A stretch of 64,000 nucleotides of DNA from Pseudosporangium ferrugineum (GTDB lineage Bacteria > Actinomycetota > Actinomycetes > Mycobacteriales > Micromonosporaceae), in contig NZ_PVZG01000011.1 in assembly GCF_003002065.1 (NCBI RefSeq), positions 186,001 through 250,000 of the forward strand, given 5' to 3'. Below, piece by piece: positions 58,100 to 64,000 of this stretch; position 1 is the first letter of the stretch, and each line of letters opens with the position of its first letter. A program made the position numbers and the translations under genes. The notes beneath the pieces are model-generated. The model searched no databases, was not told where the DNA came from, and saw only the letters and a list, made by a program, of their open reading frames with translations.

Positions 58100-59151
58100 C
58101 CGCCGATCGCGGACATGGGCCGCACCGGCTGGAGGAACTTCGGGTCGTCGATGCCGTGACCGGGCTTCTTCCCCCACATCGCGGCACGCCATGCGTCGGC
58201 GACCTCGTCGTCGGAGGCGCCGCCACGCAGCAGCCCCCGCAGGTCCGACTCGCCGGTGGCGAAGAGGCAGTTGCGCACCTGGCCGTCCGCGGTCAGCCGG
58301 GTACGGTCGCAGTCCCCGCAGAAGGGCCGGGTCACACTCCCGATCACCCCGACCCGCGCGGGCTTCCCGGCCGCATCCACGTACCCCGGCACCACCCACG
58401 TCTCGGCCGGCGCGGTTCCACGTGAAACCGGATCAGGCTCCAGCCCGTACGCCTCGAGCGACTGAAGAATGGCCTCCGCCGTCACCATCTCGTGCCGGTC
58501 CCACTGGTGCTGAGCATCCAGCGGCATCTGCTCGATGAACCTCAGCTCGTACCCATGGTCCAGCGCGAACCGCAGGAGCGCCGGCGCCTCGTCATCGTTG
58601 ATGCCCCGCATCAGCACAGTGTTGATCTTCACCGGTGTCAGCCCGGCCGCCGCCGCCCCGGCCAGCCCCTTCAGCACGTCGGCATGCCGATCGCGGTGCG
58701 TGAGCTGCTCGAACCGCGACGGCGACAACGTGTCGAGCGAGACGTTCACCCGGTCGAGCCCGGCGTCCCGCAGCGGCGCCGCCATCCGTTCCAGCCCGAT
58801 CCCGTTCGTGGTGACGGACAGCTTGGGCCGCGGCCGGAGCGCGGCGGCAGCCGACACGATGCCCAGCAGCCCTCGCCGGATCAAGGGCTCGCCGCCGGTG
58901 AACCGCACCTCGGTCACGCCCAGCCCTTCGACCGCGATCCGGATGAGCCGCCCCACCTCGTCATCGGTGAGTTGCTGCTCCCGGGGCATCCACGCCAGCC
59001 CCTCCTCGGGCATGCAATAGGTGCACCGCAAGTTGCAGCGGTCGGTCAACGACACCCGAAGGTCGGTCGCCACCCGGCCGAACCGGTCGGCAAGCACGCC
59101 CCGCCGCACGGAATCCCGCGGCGGCACGGCAGGCACAGCAAGCTCGGTCAC
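58096..59151 (-). CDS. moaA: GTP 3',8-cyclase MoaA
   Basis: The 351-residue radical SAM enzyme carries out the first step of molybdenum cofactor synthesis. The SAM cluster motif CNLRCTYC (about residue 39) and the C-terminal cluster CGDCDRTRLTADGQVRNC are present. The usual C-terminal GG is seen at the end (SAIGG). The GTG at 59151 has no ribosome site but TAAATT lies six bases upstream, as for a leaderless mRNA. Confidence 0.96.
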   Translation of the reverse strand: MTELAVPAVPPRDSVRRGVLADRFGRVATDLRVSLTDRCNLRCTYCMPEEGLAWMPREQQLTDDEVGRLIRIAVEGLGVTEVRFTGGEPLIRRGLLGIVSAAAALRPRPKLSVTTNGIGLERMAAPLRDAGLDRVNVSLDTLSPSRFEQLTHRDRHADVLKGLAGAAAAGLTPVKINTVLMRGINDDEAPALLRFALDHGYELRFIEQMPLDAQHQWDRHEMVTAEAILQSLEAYGLEPDPVSRGTAPAETWVVPGYVDAAGKPARVGVIGSVTRPFCGDCDRTRLTADGQVRNCLFATGESDLRGLLRGGASDDEVADAWRAAMWGKKPGHGIDDPKFLQPVRPMSAIGG

Positions 59152-59279
59152 TGATCGAATTTAGCGCTTGGGTGTGACATTTGGCCGCACGCATACCGGA
59201 GTGCGGTACAGCCCACGCCGCCGAACCACCCCACCGCCCGCCCGACAGGCACCGAGCCGCCGGCGGCCGGACACCCCGC

Positions 59280-60176
59280 CTAACTCCTCAACGCAGCCTC
59301 CGCCGCGGCTCGCACAGCCCCCCGATATGCCTCCCCGAACGCCGCGGTGTGCACGAGCAGCAGGTGGAGCTGATGCAGCGGCACCCGTTCCCGCCACCCC
59401 TCGCCCAGCGGCCAGGCCTCCCGATAGGAGGCGAGAATCGTCTCCAGGTGCGGAGCCCCGCCGAACAGTGCCAGTTGCGCCAGATCGCTCTCCCGATGCC
59501 CACCGTGCGCCGCCGGGTCCACGAGCCATCCCCGCCCGTCCGCGCCCCACAGCACGTTCCCCGGCCACAGGTCCCCGTGGATCCGCGAGGGCGCCTCGTC
59601 CCCGCCGTACGAATCGATCCGCGACAGGATCCGCTCGACGAGCGTGACGTCGGCCGCCGAGAGCGCGCCGCGATCGGCCGAGATCCTCAGGTACGGCCGC
59701 AGCCGTCGCTCCGCGAACCAAGCCCCCCACGGCCCCGGCGAAGGCGTGTTGTCCAGCGACAACGGCCCGATGAAGCCGGTCCACTCCGCCCCGAAGCTCT
59801 CCGCCCCGGCCCGATGCACCCCCGCGAGCTCCCGCCCGAATCGTTCGGCGGCCGCGGACGAAGCCGGGCCGGGCTCGACCCATTCGAGGGCGAGCATCTC
59901 GTCGAGCGCGACGAACACCTCGGGAACCGGCGTTGCCCCGGCCTCGCGCAGCCACCTCAGCCCCGCCGCCTCCGTCGCGAAGAAATGCTCGGGCGCTTTC
60001 CCCGAGGGCCACGTCTTGGCGAACAGGGAGAAGCCGTCGTCCAAGGTCAGGCGCGATGCACGGCACACATCACCCCCGCTGACGGGCGTCTCACGAATCC
60101 GCTGATGGGTGAGAAATGTCGGGAGGTGCTGCGGGTGCGCGCGCAGATACGGCAGATCCACCGCCTTATCTTCCAC
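59280..60176 (-). CDS. Fructosamine kinase family protein
   Basis: The 298-residue aminoglycoside-phosphotransferase-fold enzyme has the catalytic HGDLWPGNVLWG (about residue 195) and the metal aspartate in LVDPAAHGGHRESDLA. The N-terminal kinase lobe shows the lysine FAKTW and the Glu in FFATEAAGLRWL. The probable role is ATP-dependent phosphorylation of ketoamine-modified (glycated) amines or proteins. The GTG at 60176 is followed by an in-frame GTG 15 bases on; the exact start is open. It shares an intergenic region of 41 bases with the divergent GNAT gene. Confidence 0.85.
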   Translation of the reverse strand: MEDKAVDLPYLRAHPQHLPTFLTHQRIRETPVSGGDVCRASRLTLDDGFSLFAKTWPSGKAPEHFFATEAAGLRWLREAGATPVPEVFVALDEMLALEWVEPGPASSAAAERFGRELAGVHRAGAESFGAEWTGFIGPLSLDNTPSPGPWGAWFAERRLRPYLRISADRGALSAADVTLVERILSRIDSYGGDEAPSRIHGDLWPGNVLWGADGRGWLVDPAAHGGHRESDLAQLALFGGAPHLETILASYREAWPLGEGWRERVPLHQLHLLLVHTAAFGEAYRGAVRAAAEAALRS

Positions 60177-60217
60177 TTCGGGTTACGGGCCACTCGAATC
60201 GGAGTCAAAATGTCGGC

Positions 60218-60721
60218 ATGACACCTGTGGCTGTGCGTTCGTACCGGCCGAGCGATCACAGTTCCGGCCGCCGTCTGTGGTCCGAGCTGACGGCCCAGCG
60301 CGACCGGATGTACGGCGACGCGCCCGACGACGGGGGCGCCGGCTTCGAGGAATACCTGACGCGCCTGGATCTCGGCGGCCTGTGGGTCGCCGATCACGCG
60401 GACGACGGGGTGATCGGCCTGGTCGGGCTGATCATGCGTGGGCGCGCGGGCGAGGTCGAGCCGGTCGTCGTGACGGCCACGCACCGGCACAAGGGTGTGG
60501 GCCGCCGGCTGCTGAGTCACGTGGCGCAGGAGGCCAAGAAGCGCAACATGCTGTCGCTGACGATCTCCCCCGCCTCCCGGAACGTGGACGCGATCCGGAG
60601 CCTGCACGCGGCGGGCTACGACGTGGTGTCGTCGATCGAATTGACGATGGATCTTGACCGCCACTCGCACGAGTGGCAGCAGGACGGCCTGGAACTGCAC
60701 GAGCTTCAATTCCGCTCCTGA
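60218..60721 (+). CDS. GNAT-family acetyltransferase
   Basis: The 167-residue protein contains the acetyl-CoA motif VVTATHRHKGVGRRLLSHVAQEAKK and the following SLTISPASRNVDAIRSLHAAGYDVV strand-helix typical of GNAT enzymes. The substrate is unknown. There is no ribosome site near ATG; AAAAT ends six bases upstream, so a leaderless start is possible. Confidence 0.88.
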   Translation: MTPVAVRSYRPSDHSSGRRLWSELTAQRDRMYGDAPDDGGAGFEEYLTRLDLGGLWVADHADDGVIGLVGLIMRGRAGEVEPVVVTATHRHKGVGRRLLSHVAQEAKKRNMLSLTISPASRNVDAIRSLHAAGYDVVSSIELTMDLDRHSHEWQQDGLELHELQFRS

Positions 60722-60775
60722 GGTCTCGGATCGGGCGGACCGCCAGCGTTCCACGGCCCGGTCGGCCCGGACCGG

Positions 60776-60801
60776 TTATCCACAATGCGCCGTTATCCAC
60801 A
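60776..60801 (+). promoter_or_regulatory. Two perfect DnaA boxes upstream of the DUF4192 gene
   Basis: TTATCCACA at 60776-60784 and again at 60793-60801 are identical, in the same orientation, 17 bases start to start. They lie between the GNAT stop and the DUF4192 start, where the promoter is expected. Confidence 0.75.
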
Positions 60802-60854
60802 GCCCCGAGCCTTCGGCACGCGGCCGCCGGGCGATCCGGGCCACGCTGCTGGGC

Positions 60855-61964
60855 ATGACGAAGCTGAAAGTGCGCACGCCGGCCGACCTCATCTCGGCGG
60901 TGCCGTTCCTGATCGGTTTCCACCCCGAGGACAGCCTGGTGGTCGCCGCGGTGAAGGGCGCCGAGCTCGCCTTCGCGGCCCGCATCGACCTGCCGGAACC
61001 CGGCGTCCCCGACCTCGAGGCCCGCGCGCCGGTGCTGCACCTCGCCACGCTCATCGCCGAGCAGCAACCCGAAGCCATAACCCTCCTCGGGTACGGCGAG
61101 AGCGCCCGCGTCACGCCCGCCCTCCGACGGCTCTCGAGCGCCCTGAGCCGGGCCGGCATCCTGATCATCGACGAGTTCCGGGTCACGGACGGGCGGTACT
61201 GGTCCTACAAGTGCACCGACCTGTCCTGTTGCCCGGTGGAGGGCAGGCCGTGCGACCCGCCCGACAGCGTCGTGGCCACGACGGCGACCTTCGCGGGGGC
61301 GGTCGCGCTGCCCAGCCGCAAGGACCTCGAGGCTCAGCTCACACCGGTGACCGGTGACGAACGCCGGCGGATGGCCGAGGCCGAGATGCGCGCGCTGGCC
61401 AGGATGTTCGAGCTTGTTCCGGCCGGCGCGCCACCCGGAGCGGCAGGCGACGACACGCCAGGCCCGGAGAGCCCGCGCGATCGCCGCCTGCTTCTGCGGG
61501 CCGGCCGGGCGGCCGTACGGGCGGCGGAGCGGCGCTACCGGTCGGGAGGCTGCCTCACCGACGACGAGGTGGCCTGGCTCGGGCTTCTGCTGACCTTCGT
61601 GCCCGTCCGGGACTACGCCTGGGTCCGCAGCGGCACGGACAAATGGCAGGTGGCGTTCTGGTCGGACGTCGTGCGCCGGGTCAACCCGTCCCGGGTGGCG
61701 CCTCCGGCATCACTGCTGGCCTTCGTCGCCTGGCGTGCCAGCCTGGGCGCGCTGGCGACCATCGCGGTGGACCGGGCGCTCGAGGCGGACCAGCACTACG
61801 AGCTGGCCCTGGCGATGAACGCCGCCCTGTATGCGGCGATCCCACCGTCCGCCGTCAAGGGATGGCCGGCGCCCGTGGGCAGAGGCCGCACCTGTGACGC
61901 CGGTCCCCGGCCGGGAGGTGCCAGGTCCGGCAGCAGGCACGAGCGCACCCGCCGCCGGACATGA
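60855..61964 (+). CDS. DUF4192 family protein
   Basis: The 369-residue protein shows the actinobacterial DUF4192 pattern: N-terminal KVRTPADLISAVPFLIGFHPEDSLV-like segment, RYWSYKCTDLSCCPVEGRPC with four cysteines (about residues 115-135), and a helical C-terminal half with ending Arg/Gly-rich tail. No enzymatic function is known for the family. The gene is preceded by two DnaA boxes 54 bases upstream of ATG. Confidence 0.88.
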   Translation: MTKLKVRTPADLISAVPFLIGFHPEDSLVVAAVKGAELAFAARIDLPEPGVPDLEARAPVLHLATLIAEQQPEAITLLGYGESARVTPALRRLSSALSRAGILIIDEFRVTDGRYWSYKCTDLSCCPVEGRPCDPPDSVVATTATFAGAVALPSRKDLEAQLTPVTGDERRRMAEAEMRALARMFELVPAGAPPGAAGDDTPGPESPRDRRLLLRAGRAAVRAAERRYRSGGCLTDDEVAWLGLLLTFVPVRDYAWVRSGTDKWQVAFWSDVVRRVNPSRVAPPASLLAFVAWRASLGALATIAVDRALEADQHYELALAMNAALYAAIPPSAVKGWPAPVGRGRTCDAGPRPGGARSGSRHERTRRRT

Positions 61965-61978
61965 GGCGCCGCTGTGCG

Positions 61979-63628
61979 CTACGGCCGTACGGTCTCCTGC
62001 TGCACTGTTGCGGCACCGAGGTCTCCGGCACGCAGCGCGGAGGTTCCGCCCGGCGTGGGGGTGTCGGCGGTCTGGTGCAGGCCGGGCACGCGGTCCTCGA
62101 TCACGAAGGTCGCCCGGGTGTGCGCCGGCGCGTCGGGCCTGGTCACGTACGGGAGGACCCGGAAGTCGGCGGTCATCGCCGAAGAGGTGATCGTCGTGCG
62201 GACGTACCCGCGCTGGTTGTTGTAGAACCGCAGGTGCGGGTTCCAGGCGGCCCACGGGTGGATGCCCGGCACGACGTCCGCCCCGTCCCCCGTCGAGGTG
62301 ATCGAGGAGCAGACCAGCTCGGTTCCCACCGTGCGCGACGTCGGGTCCGTCCAGTCGAGCTTGAGTTCGTCGGCCCAGTGGGCGTGGACGTCGCCGGTCA
62401 GCACGACCGGGTTGCGCACGCCGGCGTCGACCCATCCGCGGGTGATCCGGTCGCGGGAGGCCGCGTAGCCGTCCCAGCTGTCCATGCTCACGACCTTCGC
62501 GGGGCCCGAGTTGTTGTCGCGCTGGCCGAAGAAGACCTGCTGGCCCAGGACGTCCCAGCGGGCCGTCGAGCGGTGGAAGCCGTCGAGCAGCCAGGCCTCC
62601 TGCTCGGCGCCGGTGATCGAGCGGGCCGGGTCGATGGCGGCCGGGCAGTCCTTGTATCCGTCCCCACAGCCCTGGTCGTCACGGAACTGGCGGGTGTCGA
62701 GCATGTGGAACGTGGCCAGCCGTCCCCAGTGCAGCCGGCGGTAGAGCTGCATGTCGATCCCCTGCGGAAGGGAGGTGCGCCGCAGCGGCATGTTCTCGTA
62801 GTACGCCTGGAAGGCCGCCGCCCGCCGGGCGAGGAAGTTCGGGTCCGGCTGCTCGGGCACCTCGTCGGCCCAGTTGTTCTCGATCTCGTGGTCGTCGAAG
62901 ACCACCGCCCACGGCGCCACGGCGTGGGCGGCCTGCAGGTCGGGGTCGGTCTTGTACTGGGCGTGCCGCTGCCGGTAGTTGGCCAGCGTGACGGTCTCGG
63001 GTCCCAGATGATCGCGCGGGTTGCCGCCCGGGGCGTTGTACGTGCCGGCCGCGTACTCGTACTGGTAGTCGCCCAGGTGAAGCACCAGCTCCGGCTCGTC
63101 CTCCGCCAGCCGCCGGTACGCGGTGAAGTAGCCGTGCTCGTACTGCGAACACGACACGAAGGACATGGCGAGCGAGGCGGGCATCGCCCACCGCGGCGGA
63201 GCCGTGCGCGTACGGCCGACCGGGGACAGGTACCGCTCGGCGCGGAACCGGTAGAAGTACTCCCGCGCGGGCAGCAGGCCGTTCAATTCCACGTGTACGG
63301 CGTGAGCCGACGACTGCCGGGCCACGACGACACCGCGGCGGACGATCTTCCGGAAGCGGGAGTCCGCGGCGAGTTCCCACTGGACGGGCACGTCGCGGGC
63401 CGGCATCCCGCCGAGCCCGTCGTCGGCCAGCGGCGTGGGCGCCAGCCGGGTCCAGAGGACGAAACCGTCGGCGTCGGGGTCTCCGGAGGCCACCCCGAGG
63501 GTGAACGGGTCGGTGCGCAGCGGTCCGCGGTACGGCGCGGCCGAGGCGGCCAGTGGCCAGGTCGTCGCGGCGGTGGCCGCACCGACCGCCGCACTGCTGA
63601 GCAGGAGGGTACGTCGCGACAGTGCCAT
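61979..63628 (-). CDS. phoD: PhoD-type alkaline phosphatase/phosphodiesterase, Tat-exported
   Basis: The 549-residue enzyme has a twin-arginine signal (SRRTLLLSSAAVG, cleaved near ASA-AP at residue 31) and the PhoD domains. Visible are the catalytic FVSCSQYEHG, LGDYQYEYA, VVFDDHEIENNWAD and LTGDVHAHWADEL. It should release phosphate from organic esters outside the cell using calcium and iron. ATG at 63628 has GGGAG eight bases upstream. The last 20 residues lie past the usual family end and look disordered. Confidence 0.93.
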   Translation of the reverse strand: MALSRRTLLLSSAAVGAATAATTWPLAASAAPYRGPLRTDPFTLGVASGDPDADGFVLWTRLAPTPLADDGLGGMPARDVPVQWELAADSRFRKIVRRGVVVARQSSAHAVHVELNGLLPAREYFYRFRAERYLSPVGRTRTAPPRWAMPASLAMSFVSCSQYEHGYFTAYRRLAEDEPELVLHLGDYQYEYAAGTYNAPGGNPRDHLGPETVTLANYRQRHAQYKTDPDLQAAHAVAPWAVVFDDHEIENNWADEVPEQPDPNFLARRAAAFQAYYENMPLRRTSLPQGIDMQLYRRLHWGRLATFHMLDTRQFRDDQGCGDGYKDCPAAIDPARSITGAEQEAWLLDGFHRSTARWDVLGQQVFFGQRDNNSGPAKVVSMDSWDGYAASRDRITRGWVDAGVRNPVVLTGDVHAHWADELKLDWTDPTSRTVGTELVCSSITSTGDGADVVPGIHPWAAWNPHLRFYNNQRGYVRTTITSSAMTADFRVLPYVTRPDAPAHTRATFVIEDRVPGLHQTADTPTPGGTSALRAGDLGAATVQQETVRP

Positions 63629-63733
63629 GTCGGGGCTCCCAGCGATCCAGGGGTACGGACGCTGGCCAGCCTCATGACCGTGAATGTCAGCTCCGGGTGG
63701 CCCGGATTAATGGGCCCCGAAGACCTAACGAAC

Positions 63734-64000
63734 TCAGACGGTTACGCGCTCGGTTCCCGTGTAGACGTTCATCGACCGGCCGCGGAGGAAGCCCACCAGG
63801 GTCATCCCCGCCTCGTCGGCGAGTTCGGCCGCGAGCGTGCTGGGTGCGGAGACCGCCGCGAGCAGCGGAATCCCGGCCATCCACGCCTTCTGGGTCAGCT
63901 CGAAACTCGCCCGTCCCGACACGAGGAGCACGTGTCCCGCCAGCGGCAGCCTCCCCTCGCGCAGGGCCCACCCGACGACCTTGTCCACCGCGTTGTGCCG
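63734..64000 (-). CDS. fdhD: Formate dehydrogenase accessory sulfurtransferase FdhD (N-terminus outside window)
   Basis: The visible 88 C-terminal residues include HNAVDKVVGWAL, the segment LLVSGRASFELTQKAWMAGIP, and ERV at the end, all characteristic of FdhD. It passes sulfur to the molybdenum cofactor of formate dehydrogenase, which fits the two cofactor gene groups in the window. The start lies right of the window. Confidence 0.93.
   Translation of the reverse strand, partial: RHNAVDKVVGWALREGRLPLAGHVLLVSGRASFELTQKAWMAGIPLLAAVSAPSTLAAELADEAGMTLVGFLRGRSMNVYTGTERVTV

Noticed and set aside
63629..63733. PHO box upstream of phoD
   Set aside because: Only weak resemblances to GTTCACC exist and no pair of direct repeats with 11-base spacing could be found.

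Overview
The window is very GC-rich actinobacterial chromosome, almost certainly from the Micromonosporaceae (Actinoplanes-like). The gene content, frequent GTG/TTG starts, GC-rich third codon positions and order of housekeeping genes point that way; genus is inference. No tRNA, rRNA, CRISPR array or insertion sequence was seen.

Left part (1-13 kb): the cwlM-trxA-trxB-antisigma-sigM-pseudokinase-murJ-(hypothetical)-cca block that normally lies just left of oriC/parAB in mycobacteria and relatives. It joins oxidative-stress thiol chemistry (a textbook SigR-type promoter precedes trxB) with peptidoglycan export and its kinase-like regulator. An ogt-type DNA repair gene, a lipoprotein and the ino1-padR operon follow, the latter with a perfect palindromic operator.

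Middle-left (13.5-31.7 kb): DUF5318, a class A penicillin-binding protein, a GT87 mannosyltransferase, a large membrane protein, endonuclease IV, a secreted protein, then rpsF-ssb-rpsR-rplI, a 1407-residue tryptophan-rich repeat protein, and dnaB. This matches the ino1 to dnaB side of the mycobacterial origin region, so two blocks that flank oriC elsewhere are adjacent here.

Accessory island (31.8-40 kb): a minus-strand set encoding a YbaB-like protein, a WXG100 protein and a ~2000-residue polymorphic toxin of the type VII secretion kind. The toxin carries a papain-fold glutamine-deamidase-like domain and two RelA/SpoT-like modules. Small probable immunity genes follow; one is coded in a different frame inside the toxin's uninterrupted reading frame. 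A divergent gene encodes an Imm35/YrhB-like, YwqJ-deaminase, SUKH-3 protein.

Right part (40-64 kb): GT-C membrane proteins, a GGDEF-EAL protein preceded by two tandem 7-codon mini-ORFs (MRETDWG and MSETDWG), a molybdenum-cofactor operon moaC-mog-moeA-moaE, a DoxX protein, an AAA ATPase behind a cluster of CTAG sites, an LppU-like protein, a prepilin peptidase, an EndoQ-UvrD fusion, a metallophosphoesterase with moaD-moaA, a fructosamine kinase, a GNAT protein, DUF4192, a Tat-exported PhoD phosphatase and the end of fdhD. DnaA-box pairs occur at 6.1 kb and 60.8 kb, with a single box near dnaB. Short tandem repeats of 18-77 bp are unusually common, both between genes and inside disordered protein regions.
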